Positions 23,944-35,952 of a stretch of DNA of 64,000 bases are shown one piece after another. The translations under genes were made by a program, and so were the position numbers. Each line of letters begins with the position of its first letter. Position 1 is the first letter of the stretch. Source of the stretch: Polytrichum commune (Eukaryota > Streptophyta > Polytrichopsida > Polytrichales > Polytrichaceae); the NCBI GenBank assembly GCA_950295325.1, contig OX485807.1, positions 15,467,001-15,531,000 on the forward strand, given 5' to 3'. A model generated the notes under the pieces. It was not told the DNA's origin. It was given only the letters and a program-made list of their open reading frames with translations, and ran no database searches.

Positions 23944-24830
23944 CTAACTAGTAAGGTTTAAAGTTTTAATTGGTAACCAATTATTTGTGCACATTAATTG
24001 CACAAGGAAACTCCTAATCACATCCATCACCTTGGGATGTGATAGAAATGCAAGCGAGTCTAAATCAAGACCATGTCGCGTCATGGTTGAATTAGTACAA
24101 ACAATTCATAATTTTGTGATGGCATGGTGGATTGGACATAAATATTTAATGACACCTGACTTTGGTGTGGTTAGTCAAACCATTACGTGCTTGGGTCCAT
24201 CTCTCCACATACTATGCACAAAGCTACATGACCACCTTATCCACTACCGAACTCTTATAACTGGTTATCATGTCACCAAATACAAGTAGGCATGGCCACT
24301 GTCTTTACATGTAGGCATGTCTTTACATGTAGGCATGTCTTTACATACAAGTAGGGCTAAATGGTTACTCACATACTAGTAGGTCCACTACTTGGGCGCC
24401 TAATAGGTTAGTTTTGTCGGTTGGAGCTTTAATTGGTAGTCAATTATTTGTACACATTATTTGTACGCCAAAACTACTAATCACACCTAACACATGTGGT
24501 TGGGTAAGAAGTGCTAACTTGTCTAATTCAAGAACTTGTCACGTCATGCTTGAATTCATACTAGACGGTCATAATGTCCAACATTATGGTGCATTGGAAG
24601 TAAATATTTAATAGCACTCAACTTTGGTATGGTTAGTCAAACCACGTCGTGGATGTCAATGCAATTAAAAATGGTGGATGTCTCTACATGTAGGCATGTC
24701 TTTACATACGAGGAGGTCTATGTGGATGTTTACATATAAGTGGGTCTAAATGGGTCTAAGTGGTTATTTTGCGCATATGGTCCACTACTTGGGGATATCA
24801 AACACCTAACTAGTATGGTATGGTTGGTAT
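23944..24830 (+). repeat. Direct repeat pair, ~440 bp units
   Basis: The units at about 23944-24400 and 24401-24830 share, in order: TTTTAATTGGTAACCAATTA / CTTTAATTGGTAGTCAATTA, ATTTGTRCACATTA, CTAATCACAYC, CATGTCGCGTCATG/TTGTCACGTCATG, AAATATTTAAT and TTTGGTRTGGTTAGTCAAAC. They lie just 3' of the transposase-like gene and may be subterminal repeats of its element. Confidence 0.7.
24301..24346. repeat. 18-bp minisatellite, 2.5 copies
   Basis: GTCTTTACATGTAGGCAT repeats head to tail, and a single further copy is present near 24683. Confidence 0.9.
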
Positions 24831-25500
24831 ATCCAGGTTATGTATGCCGCCAAATATCACATAGCACTCCACTCGATGAACAAATAACAGAAGCTAGGTG
24901 ACAGTGCTGTACATTAGGCCACCGATCAAACATACATTACATAATGAAACGTTGGCCCCATCATCCCATTTGGCCCAACGTAAAAGGCAATTGATGGTGT
25001 GCCCGATATGGGTGTACAATCCCGTGGCGGCAACCGCCATTGTTTCAGATAGTTATTACAACCTACAAACGTGGTGGCACCAAATATCGTTGAGGCTAGG
25101 ACTACAAACTGCAATAAGAGCGCACGATTGGAGGCGGACGACAATCCCTGTATGTGCCGCATGAGCCATATTTATGATGACCGGTAAAAAGATTCGGCAT
25201 CAACGTGAATTGAGTTGTGTAATCTGGTTCTAAGTACGGGGGAGGGGGGGAGGGTTGTAGTGGTCAATTATATTGCCAGATGTCCGTGGTGTGAGTATAC
25301 ATAGGTCCGCTTCATAGATCCGTTTCACTTGGCTAGGTTTAGGTGTTTGCACCAGACAGCTGACATTGGTCCATTGATGGCTAATACATATCCAAATTGC
25401 TCAAATATTCCCCAACTTTTGATATAAAGCTACCTCCTACTTTACATCACTTAGCTTCAAATTGTATTTCTAAGTCTACAACCTAACTTGCTGCATATTA

Positions 25501-28500
25501 TCACATAGCCCTTGAAATATCATCCACAACTTCATCTAGTAATGTTTCATCCACCACTTCATCTGGGATTGTTGAGTCTGAAATAGGGGGCACTTCAACC
25601 GCTCTACCAACCCACCTGCTACCTACACGAATCCTAGTTGCAGTCCACGCAGCATGAGCAACATTCGCCCCCGATGAATGATAGGCTAGGCGTTTACGCT
25701 CTGTGATTTGGGCTTTGTTTGCATCAACAATGGGAGCATGCAAAGATATTTCCCTCAATTTTGCCTTGTTAGCAAACCTATGCTGGATATTTCGATACCA
25801 GTGCTGGTATTGTTGTACAATAGCACTAGACCTTCGTTCAGTGCCACCATGTTGGGTGTGGTGTTGAAGACTGGACTTGGCCGCATGGTGGGACTTCTCC
25901 ATCCCCTGGTTGTTCCAAACAGCCAAACTTCCATATTCTTGAACGAACCATGGGGCGTGCCTTATAAGAACATGCTGCAAACCATAAAGAAAGTGTTTAG
26001 GCAATGATATGAACCCTGCTTGAACAATATGGCAATTAACTAATAAAACTCTATGCTGGAATAAAAATGACTCACCATGTAGTGGGTGACATGTTCCTCT
26101 CCAAAATTACGTATGAACAACCTTCCGAACTCTTCCACCTTTGTTTGAAATACCGATCGTTGATCATCTGTGAGAGTCAATCCACACAAATATGGGTAGA
26201 CTTGTTCCAACGCAGTCCATGTTGCCACCCTGCCAAGGTAAGCTTGCCCTCGCTGCAGCTGGTTGTCTTCCGAACGAAGGATATCTTTCCACACTCGATC
26301 CTAGCCTGACCAAGTCGATGGTTGGAACAATTTCCCAGCATTAACTCCACTTAGCGAGGGTTTCTTTGGTATATTGCTGTTGGGTCCACTGCGGTCAACA
26401 TCTTTGCTGATGACCATGTTCCCACCGTGCATGCCTGTAGCTGATAGAGATTTCTCCATTCTCTCTATTGCTACTTCCTTTCTTGATGGGTTGGACATGT
26501 TCCAAATGAACATAATATGCAAATGAATTAGCTTTTCGGTGATCCTGGTTAGAGCATGTAGGGTGCAGATGTGAACTCTCTCCAACGGTATGGGCAAAAT
26601 AGGCTTCCACCTGTCTCTGTTGCCAACCTCAATTGGCCCCATGCTGACACTACGTGCAAACAACCCACCATTCCAATTGTTTTTTGCTCTACTTTTTGCT
26701 ACAAGTGAAGCAGTTGGAGCCGACACCACCAAAGGTTTCTCCCTTTCTTGATTGCAGTAGACACACGCGAACTTGGACATGACACCACCCTTTAGTCCAT
26801 ACATGCACTTGATGGTCTTCATATCAGCACTCAAATGCCATTCCACTTTGAATGTTCCTATGTCTGGTACCACCAAAGCTTGTCCTGATTCTTGGGCAGC
26901 AATCACCTCCGGGAATTTTGTTTGCGCAAATGTCCACTCCTTTGCCACAAGGAAACATGCTATCGGCCAAATCTCCTGTTCCGATTGCACAGAGAAATAT
27001 CTTTCATCGTTTTTTATGACCTCTGGATCCAAGGCACGATTCATGAGGGTAATGGAAACTCTCTCAAACTTTTTTCCATGCATAATCTCGGCCTCATCAA
27101 GTTTTAGCACAAACTTGAGCGGATCATCACCAACCTCTGCAGATATGAAGATTCTCACCCAAGTCAGATTCAACTTTGACAAAATTCACATAGGTCATTG
27201 AATACCATGCTGACACCCTTCCAGGAGTAGTACCATATACCTGCCTCTGTTATCCCATATAATGCCACCATAGTCCGTTGAACAACTTCAATGTCAGCAA
27301 AAAAATGTGTTTCGGTCATTCAGAACAATCATCTTGTCCTTCTGATGCTTTGTCTTCGATGATGCCCTAGGTGGTGCTACCTCATGCGTATTGTTTATGT
27401 GGTAGTAGTCCCCCACAAAATCCTTGAGCTTCAAGTTCAAGTCCACTCTCAACATCCTCACCTATCACAACAATCATGAATACAAAATGTCAATGTAAGG
27501 ACAACAAAATTTGGTGCCCAAAAGAATTGCAGAATGCACAGTAGGAAGTGGGACCAACATACCTTGTTAGGAGTAGGCAAGAAGTTGGCTTTTAGATCTT
27601 TGTCCACAATACCAACTCGACCTTTGATAGTTTTATAGATTTGTCCATAACCACGTTGGGACACCTCTGTCATGTCACATGCTGCCAAAATTGACTCGGT
27701 GTCAATCTCAGCACCAATCTTCTCTAAGTAGTGATTGGCCATTCTTCTACCAACAAAACTCAATTTTGCAGTGGATCCAAGAGCCAATGTTTCATTTCTT
27801 GATAACATCCCAGCAAGCGCGGTAGCAGTTCCTTCTTGTGTGGATTTGGGACCACACAATCTCTTCCTACTACCACTTCCCTTGTTGCCATCAACCAACT
27901 GGTGGTGAGTCTTGGGTTGCAACAAACGCCTAATGGCTGAAATACGAGCACGCCGTTGACCTCCTTTCTGTGCCAATTGGTCCAAAGACCTTGTTTGGCG
28001 AAGTTGGGACCTCTGACCGAAGGGTGTCGTCACCAGCTTATGTAGTTTCTGTTGGAGCTTCACCATTTCGTTTTTTGCATCAGTTAATTCACATGTAAGG
28101 GTGTTAATAACCTGTAGGTGTTCTTGGCTCAACAGTGCAAGACGGTTGTCTGATTCTCTCTTTCCCTCCTCTAAAGCTTGTTCATGAGCATGTGTTGCCT
28201 CTCTGGCTTGGAATTCATATACCCCGAGATGTTGCTTGTACGCCTCCAAATTAATTTCCAAATCACGTTTCAAGGTTAGACATTGTTCCCTCAAGCATTC
28301 ACTCTGCAGCTGGTAGGAATTCATCTCATATGTTCTAACCTGTTGCAATTCAACCACTTGAGTTGCCCGTCGTTTTTTCACTACATCCAATTCATTCAAC
28401 AAATATTCAATAAAATGTTTCAAACGTTCAATCTCTGTATTGGTACAAATATTGAGGTCTAAAACTTTCTGCTGGAGAATTCTCACATCATTGGTGCTAT

Positions 28501-28813
28501 ATCCATTTGGACCTGCCAACTTCTCGACATACCCTAACAGACCTGCTTGTCCATGACATACGAATTCTAAAAATGCCTTTAGTGTCCTGAACGCTGGAGG
28601 ATGTCCAGTGGAAGGATTTGTCGGATAGATGGACCCATCAAGCCACAAATCAATATTGGTGTCACCTGCTTTGCGCTTGATTGGGAAACAAGTGCGCGGA
28701 TTTTGCCCCTCCATAATTCGACTACCTCTTTTAAAAACAGGCGCATACTTTGAATCAAGAACCACTGATGGAACATAGGCCCGACCAATGTTGGCTTCAT
28801 CAAACAATGCCAT
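25501..28813 (-). pseudogene. Transposase-like gene, four exons, two lesions
   Basis: Minus-strand exons: 28813-27563, 27461-27241, 27136-26076, 25974-25501. All have GT-AG introns with compatible phases (0, 1, 0) and sum to about 1,000 codons. Lesions: a 7-T run (plus-strand A run 27299-27305), one base too long for the frame, and an in-frame TAG at 26303-26301. Exon 1 has a coiled coil (about residues 140-270), a basic patch and a LSFVGRRMANHYLEKIGAEI region. Exon 3 has KVEWHLSADMKTIKCMYGLK, then FACVYCNQ (a CxxC knuckle), then VHICTLHALTRITEKLIHLH. Exon 4 has HAPWFVQEYGSLAVWNNQGM followed by EKSHHAAKSS and HTQHGG. An acidic-residue core with a downstream CxxC and His-rich helix is typical of DDE/RNase H-fold transposases of large DNA elements. 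I cannot assign a superfamily. With only two lesions it is either young or partly a consensus error. Confidence 0.6.
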
Positions 28814-28937
28814 TACAACATCGAAGAAAACAAGGGAACAACTGCAACAAATTGAGTTCTTGACACTACAAATGGTGTGGTTCTCGCAGTGTCGATGGAG
28901 GGCTCACCCAACAACCGTCATCTAAGCTTGTCAAGGT

Positions 28938-29480
28938 GGATTCTAGGTGGGAAATTGGAATGTTGGTCGCAGTTCCTCCACATCGGGATCAGTACATTTG
29001 GGGGGAATTAAAATTTCAATCGCACTGTGTACTGGTGGTTGAGGACACCAAACAAGTATGAATGGTGGTTAATAGATAGACCGCCGCAATCATATTCCAG
29101 CCACGATATCAGATAGTTGTGGATTTTGGGTGGGAAATTGGAATGTTGGTCGCAATTCCTCCACATCAGAATCAGTACATTTGGGGGGAATTAAAATTTC
29201 AATCGCACTGTGTACTGGTGGTTGAGGACACCAAACAAGTATGAATGGTGGTTAATAGATAGACTGCCGCAATCATATTCCGGCCACGATATCAGATAGT
29301 TGTGGATTTTGGGTGGGAAATTGGAATGTTGGTCACAGTTCCTCCACATCAGAATCAGTACATTGGTTGGAATTAAAATTTCAACAGCATTGTGTACTGG
29401 TGGCTGAGGACACCAAACAAGTATGAATGGTTGTTTAATAGATCTTTCGCCGCAATAATATTCCAGCCACGAATCATATA
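28938..29480. repeat. Three tandem copies of a ~184 bp unit
   Basis: GGTGGGAAATTGGAATGTTG begins each unit, at about 28947, 29130 and 29313. Every copy contains TCAGTACATT, TACTGGTGGYTGAGGACACC and CAAACAAGTATGAATGG. The second copy is near-identical to the first, while the third is more diverged. The array sits about 130 bp upstream of the transposase-like ATG, where it could be promoter or subterminal sequence of the element. Confidence 0.9.
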
Positions 29481-31428
29481 GTTGAAGTAAAACCTTGGCA
29501 AATAACCTCTCAGATATGGTAATGCCAATTTTGTATGAAGACGTTGTGAGAAATTGGGAGCCATGAGCAAATCTGATCAAACCAAGATAGTTGCAATCGC
29601 GATTAAGGAAACTAAATTGATTAATCGAGTCCCAACTGACGGCATCGATGTGATCTATTGACTTGTATTAATATTGGTCGCCCATTTGTGGTGGGAGGGT
29701 CAAGCAAGTGGAGTGAATGAACGACTTTGATATGATCTCACTAACTTGCCACAATCATGGCCATAATTTTGTGATGGCAATAATCAACGGCTTTGATCGG
29801 GCTATGGTGTAACTAATGGGATGCATGTTTAGCGAATCTCCCGCTCAATCAACCCCACTTCAAGTAGTCATCACATGGACGAACCTAGTGACACATAGCT
29901 TCCCCCATTATGGTACACCTCAAGTGGGCATGTACAATGCGGACCGGCCTTGCCAATCCCTCACTCATTGAGAAGACACGACCTTAGCTCCACGTAGATT
30001 TCCATCGCTCATCCATCCGCCACGCAAGCCTTCAAGTGGATGATTTTAGTTGCCAACCGGGCAACCCAAAGCCCACCTCAGCGTACTTCACCTCCTCAAA
30101 GTGACGCCGGCCTTACAATGAGTGTACCATTTAATTCTAGTTTGTACGCCCGAATATTAGCCCAAAAACCATTTTCTCGACCAAACTCGTGGGCACCTTT
30201 TGAGTCCATTCCTCCCCTAATGTGAATGGCTCCAAGAATGAGGATTGTTTCCCATGCTCTAGTAGAGGGCACCGCAATGTTGAGGTACTTTGAAGCCTTT
30301 GTCACAATTGTTGTTGTTTGTGTTGCCATCAATGGAACTACATCAACACACTAGAGGTGTGTAAGTTACATGTTGTCCTCTTGAAGGGCTTTGTGAAGTA
30401 GACGGGACATTGTTTTGGATTCTCTTGTCGATCTCCGGTTTCCAATTGTAATAATTATTATATGGTTGAGTGCACTTTTGCTAACATGTGAGCTCCTCCA
30501 AATAACTAGGATGTAAGTAAATATGGACAAAAGACTTGTCCAAAATTGATAATGCACCTAAGAGTATTTTTTGCACAATTGAGATATACACTTTTTAAAA
30601 CAAATTATTTGGAGGAAGAAAAAAAAAGAAAATGATCGTGTATAGCCAAGAGAGTGTATGTCATCAAAATATAGGTAGTCCATGCACCCCTCCTTGTTGA
30701 GCTATTCCAATGGTAGTGCATAATAAAAACAAGCAAAACACTACCTAACATAATGTGTGGATCACTAAGCCAATGTCCATGGCCAAGTGTCATGACCAAG
30801 AGCCATGTCCAACCTCCATAGCTCATGAGTCATGGCCAAAGTCCATAATCAACCTTTGGTCTACATACTTGTTGCCTATGCCATAAAAAAATTTCAAATA
30901 AGATATAAATTATGTCCCAAGGTTCATGCGACATGCTAACAATGGTAGAAATCTATGCCTAAAAGAACCGCAGTTAAAATCGGTTGTGGTTCTTTTGACC
31001 ACCCTGATTTGGAGTTGTTGAACGGCTACATTTTTTCTTTTTTTCTTTTTCAACCGCAATTTATAAACATTATGGGCGTGTAATATACCGTTGGAAAGGC
31101 ATTTTGAATACTTTTCCAACAATATAGTACACGCCCCCCAAATTCCCAAATTTTTAGTCGCTAAACCCCAAAAAACATATATGCAGTCGTTTAAAGAGTG
31201 CATATCAAGTTGGTCAAAAGAACTGCAATTGATTTCAGTTGCGCTTACTTTTGTCATAGTTTCTACTATACTAAAATAAGATATTTAATGTTTGATACAC
31301 TAAATACAAACACATACACTAAATATCAATAACCTCATGAAATTAAGTAACATTAAATGTAAACTCAAACACTATATATCAACTATGGTAATACATTGAG
31401 GTTACATGTTTGAATTTCGTGCTAGTAA

Positions 31429-31464
<36 letters not shown>

Positions 31465-32998
31465 AGGGAGGTGACAATGGAGAAGGTAGCATCACATTTA
31501 TGTCTAACGCTAATTATCAAGAAATTAAAAATTAGTGTTGAACATGGTAGGATGGTAGCAACACTAAATATAATCAAACACTAAATATCCTATTTAATGT
31601 ATTGTAACCTATGGGTCATAGACGTTGGATCATATTAAAAATGTCAAACTTGAGATCTTGACATAATGTTCCCTACCGTTCCCAATAGAAGACCTAGCAA
31701 TGGACCTAGATGTAGAATGAACAACAATGCACCTTGGACACTAGTACATAATCTACACAGAAATATTCCACCTTTAGTCCCAGGCCATGGGCATAATATG
31801 CATATATTCCACCCTAAACCCTTAACTATCTTGACCGTTTCTCAATTCTAGCAAGGGTCAAGAGCGCTAACCCTTTGCATTCCACCCATGTGAATGATTA
31901 GCTCCCCATACTGCAGATCTCTTAGCTCATAGGTGGGTGACCAACCCTCCTACACTTGCATTCATGGTTCTCCCCTTAGTCGGTAGCTAATGGTTAGATG
32001 TGGACTTTCATCCATGAAAGTCCAAACTTTAGTTGATCATCACGTTGCTGGAGCAATAATACAACAACCCGATTCATACTAGGCAACTATGCCCCCACAT
32101 TGGGCCAATGCATGTGGAGGCCATGCCGTTCGGCCTCGGGTGGCCGGGTTCGGTCAGCCACACCGCCTCACCCATATAAGCCTCTAGGACTTTGGGCAGG
32201 GCCCCTACCCCACCGTTAAGTAACCTTTTGTCTCTCTCCCAAGGGTTGGGGCCAAGTAAACATTTTCCCTTAGCCGATGGGGCTAGAAGCCCCCAACAGC
32301 TTCAAACCACCATAACTTCTTCTTATGATCTTTGATGCATCAAGCGAACACTCTATCGGCATCTACTCTTTGCGTAGATGCCGATGGACCCCTCGCTTGC
32401 CCCCATTCAGGCAAGTATTGAGGAAGTTATGGCTGTTCTAACCTAGGCAGTCCCGGGCGCCACTCCCAGGTCACTGCTGTCTTTGGGCCGCTGTCCCTAG
32501 GCAGTGCCCCACTCAAATTGCCATATCTCCTAGCTTCATCCTCCGATTGGGGTGTTCTTGAGCATTCTAGGATCTGGAGGCCATAACCTACTCATAGCTC
32601 ATGGCCTTGCCCTTGTGACTCCTAGTCTATGTGGTTGGAAGGCATTCCCAACGGCTGGGGCCCTCAGCCACACTGGGATCACTTGGGCCCTCTCACCAAT
32701 GGCGCCACAAGTCCCCGGTGTCACTTTTGGGGCCCCCCTTGTGTCCATGGTGTTGCAGGCACTCCTCATGGAGAGGTGTGCGACAATGACGGGTACCTGA
32801 CATGTGCAAATCTCAACATTGCTTGGGTTGCATTTTACGTGCTTGAAATGTGAATATGATGTCATCAAGGACAATAATGTAGCCCCGGCCAATGGAAGTG
32901 AACTTATGGGACACCAAGTCAAGGGAGGGAGACTTGGACAACATCACACAACATCACACAACGACAATATGATTGTCGCGACTTGGCAGTGTAATGCA
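29481..32998. other. Gene-free stretch
   Basis: ORFs are short and have no protein-like composition. Contents are a (TA)n run at 31431-31460, an AT-rich block with repeated ACACTAAATA words (31290-31620), and a GC-richer part (32090-32800). The GC-richer part has a perfect 11-bp-arm hairpin, TCGGCATCTAC, loop CTTTGC, GTAGATGCCGA, at about 32356-32384. Confidence 0.4.
31431..31460. repeat. (TA)n microsatellite
   Basis: About 15 TA dinucleotides. Confidence 0.95.
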
Positions 32999-33230
32999 AT
33001 GGTATGTGCAATTAGGTTGCCCCTATTCTAATTCATCAACATTCCACATTCTTTTCAATATCCATTATCACAATAATGAAATGTAAATGTAAAAATTGTG
33101 GTTGCTATACAAATATATGAACAAAGTTATAACATTTTGTGATATGATGTTGACCCAAGATGATTTGAATGGGTAAAGAGGCAACCTACTCATGAAGGCA
33201 ACCTAATTGCACGTATCGGTATAAGGTATG
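32999..33230 (+). repeat. Dispersed repeat (second copy 42545-42745)
   Basis: Starts GGTATGTGCAATTAGGTT and continues through ATTYATCAACATT, TTATCACA, GTGGTTGCTATACA, AAAGAGGCAAC and GCACRTATC. The 42545-42745 copy has the same order and orientation. No coding capacity. Confidence 0.7.
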
Positions 33231-33264
33231 CAGGTGTTGATTGGTTCCTCTTCTTAATCAAACC

Positions 33265-33365
33265 CCTATAAATGTGCACTTTCAATAACCATAACTAAAT
33301 CAGGGGAGGTCTCATTTTCAATCCGATTTTTGATGATGGTTCATCATAGATTTGCTAATGCACGT
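33265..33365 (+). repeat. Dispersed repeat fragment (second copy 46085-46165)
   Basis: TGCACTTTCAATAACC.. TCAGGGGAGGTC.. TTTTCAATCCGATTTTT.. AGATTTGCTAATGCA matches 46085-46165 (TGCACTTTTCGGTAACC, CAGGGGAAGTCC, TTTTCAATCCGTTTTTT, AGATTTGCTAGTGCA). Confidence 0.7.
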
Positions 33366-33481
33366 CTACAAGTTTTCTTTTGTCCATATCACACAACATG
33401 GATTGAGCTGGAATGATGACTCCAAACGTGCACACCATGTTATAGAAAACCCTTAGTTTGGGTAAGAAATGATTAGAATCT

Positions 33482-33522
33482 CCCCCCCCCCCCCCCCCCC
33501 AAAAAAAAAAAAAAAAAAAAAA
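33482..33522. repeat. Adjacent homopolymers C19 then A22
   Basis: Nineteen C residues are followed directly by twenty-two A residues. This is unusual in natural DNA without a stated process and may be an assembly or consensus artefact. Confidence 0.9.
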
Positions 33523-33776
33523 CCTCAAGGAAGACATGTGACACTTATGCCAACATTCTCCTAGTTTTTAGTTGTTCCAAATACAATTGTCATTGTCCAA
33601 CATTCACAAACTCGCAACCAAGTATTGGGGTGAACCATGTGGAGGAAGCAACACTTGCAACTGAACTTGAAGGCCATGCAGTTATGGAGTGAGTGAGAAA
33701 ATTCATATATTTACCCAAAAGGTTAAGCCACCCAAACAATTAGATTACTCAATCTGACATAACATTATCAAGCATT

Positions 33777-33916
33777 GTGCATTTGTTCATGAGGGCCCCG
33801 AGAATATAACCATGGGATGCCGCAGCTAGTGCAAGTTCAATGCAAATTTAATATGAATTTGCACTAGCTGCAACATCCCGTGGTTATATTCTAGGGGCCC
33901 TCATGAACGAATGCAC
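33777..33916. repeat. Long hairpin: 58-bp arms, 24-bp loop
   Basis: The left arm (33777-33834, beginning GTGCATTTGTTCATGAGGGC) is the near-perfect reverse complement of the right arm (33859-33916). Only a few mismatches are seen. It could be a fold-back element, a miRNA-like precursor or a MITE in its entirety. Confidence 0.9.
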
Positions 33917-34352
33917 ACTACTTTTCATCAATGTTGTTGTTTTTCAACTAAATTTTCATCCGTGTTGTTATTTGGAGCAATTTAACACAAACTACTAGGA
34001 AGAGACTATTTCTTAGACTAATGTTGGGTCTAATGTGGATGAAATAGCTGTAAGTGGGTCTAATGTTGGGTCTAAAGTGGAGTTTCTATCTATCTATCTA
34101 TCTCTAGGAAGCTCGTAGTTGATGAACACTAAACGAAGGGCTAAATGTACAAATCTCCATTGAAAAGAGAATGTGGATGAAAAGTGAATAGCATTATTCA
34201 CAAAATTGACAATGGATCATTTTTTGGATGAGATTTTTTATTTTTATTTTTTTAATAATTTTAAAAATAATTTTAAAAAACTTGCTCCAAGTGATGGTCC
34301 GGTGTTTTTCCATTTAGAGTAGACAAACCCATTTCCGAAGACTTTAGCAATT

Positions 34353-34595
34353 TCACATACGTGTACACCATTTATGGTATTTACTGTCACTTACTATTTG
34401 GAGTTATGCAAGGCTATAACTTCTCGTTATAGAATTCATTTGTTACCAACAAAGATTAAATAGGTTATACAAACAAGATGCAACTAAATTTTATTTTATT
34501 TGGTAAAAAACTACATTCTTGACGAAATATTATAGCATTGCATAACTCCAAATAGTAAGTGACACTAAATATCATAAACGGTGCAGTACAAGTGT
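34353..34595. mobile_element. Small TIR element (MITE), ~240 bp
   Basis: Terminal inverted repeats are about 58 bp. The left contains TTTACTGTCACTTACTATTT and GGAGTTATGCAAGGCTATAA. The right, read on the other strand, contains TTTAGTGTCACTTACTATTT and GGAGTTATGCAATGCTATAA. The inner ~110 bp has no ORF. Exact target-site duplication is not clear. Confidence 0.8.
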
Positions 34596-35938
34596 AATAA
34601 TACTAGAGTGATTTTTACATGCCTAGAAATTGATGTCACAATGTCTAACGAAAAAAGCACAATTTGTTCTTAAGTTTTGCAATTATTGTAAAATTTTAAA
34701 GGCCAGATTCTCCCTCGACCCATGTTCATAATATATGTCAACTTATTTCCTTTTAGTGGGAGACGAGAACTTGAGTACAATCATTGCCCTTTTCAAGGAA
34801 CCTGAATCGTGCCCTTTTAGCTTACTTTTTTGTTCCATCATGCTAGATGTGATGATGACATGTGTGAAACTTCAAGTTTTTTTTAATTTTTTTAAATAAT
34901 AATTAATAAAATTTAATCATGTTAGAAAATGACAACTACATGTGTGAAACATCACGGCTTTAGGGGACTCAATGTATTAAGATCGCGGGGTTATGAAAAA
35001 TGGGTCTCTCTACTATGAGTAAAAATCCATTCATGTGCCCCCCACGACTAAACACCCACCTCTCTTAGTTGGGCCCCACCAACGTTCCCAAGGTTAAACG
35101 GGGGGGGGGGTCTAGTAAAACCCTAAACCTCATACATTTGAGATAAATTGGTATCAAATGGGTCTCACTAGAATAATTTGGGGTCACCGATGCTAATTAT
35201 GGAGTCAACCTGTATAAAATTTGAGAAAGAAAACTATAAAACTTTTTATTTTTTTATTTTTTCACTTGGGCAAGGGTGACAAGATCTTAGCTTAGTGGAG
35301 GCCAATTTTCAAGATTGAAGTCTTCAATGCCCTTCAAATGCAATTTGGCCATTCAAAACGCAACCCCAAATTGAAAATGAAGACATCACTATAATGTGCT
35401 TGCCACAAGAACCAACAAGCATAAGGCATTGTCACTGCAAGAAGTGAAGTTAGATGGTTGATTCTTAATTCTTCACATTGTACTAGAAACATGTACCATA
35501 TAATTCATGCACAAGTCTATTACGAGTTTTTTTTATTTCCTTTCTATATTCTTGGATTGACTGTCTTGGATTTGAAACAACCCTTCAACTGAAGAGCTGA
35601 AATTTGAGAGCCTTTCAAAATGAAAGTCATATGAGGGCTTCATTAATCTCGAACACACGTGGATCGAGGCCATCATTCCAAAGTCACCCATGTATTATAT
35701 TTCCCCTATAAAAAAGGGATTAAAATTAAACTAAAAGTGTATAAAATTAACTTACTTTATATTATATTTGAAGGTTCGCCGGATTTAGTGTGTCCACCAA
35801 GTTGGGGACGCTTAATACCAGCGAACGGACAGGGTAACTAACCTCACACGGGAACCATGAACCTACGCCGAAGATGGGAATATGCTGACATGGCCATGCC
35901 ACGCGGTTTGTTCCACGTCCTCCGCCTCTCACAAACTG
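34596..35938. other. Gene-free AT-rich spacer
   Basis: Nothing coding is recognised. It contains T/A-rich runs and a G10 run near 35101-35110. The right end (35840 on) becomes GC-richer as it enters the calmodulin-like gene's promoter. Confidence 0.4.
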
Positions 35939-35952
35939 CCACGTGGTATCAG
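35937..35952. promoter_or_regulatory. G-box upstream of the calmodulin-like gene
   Basis: TGCCACGTGGTATCAG carries CCACGTGG at 35939-35946, about 960 bp before the ATG. It matches the 16-mer at 15311-15326 at 15 of 16 positions. ACGT-core sites are standard targets of plant bZIP and bHLH regulators. Confidence 0.5.

Noticed and set aside
25501-28813. Endogenous virus-like replication gene
   Set aside because: The protein blocks (CxxC knuckle, His-rich helix, C-terminal QGMEKSH region) fit a transposase-like layout. No polymerase, capsid or helicase motif is visible.
31275-31620. TIR element suggested by repeated ACACTAAATA words
   Set aside because: The words are in direct and mixed orientation and do not form an inverted pair at two ends.
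29481-33000. LTR retrotransposon
   Set aside because: No pair of long direct repeats, primer-binding site, gag or reverse-transcriptase motif was seen here or elsewhere in the window.
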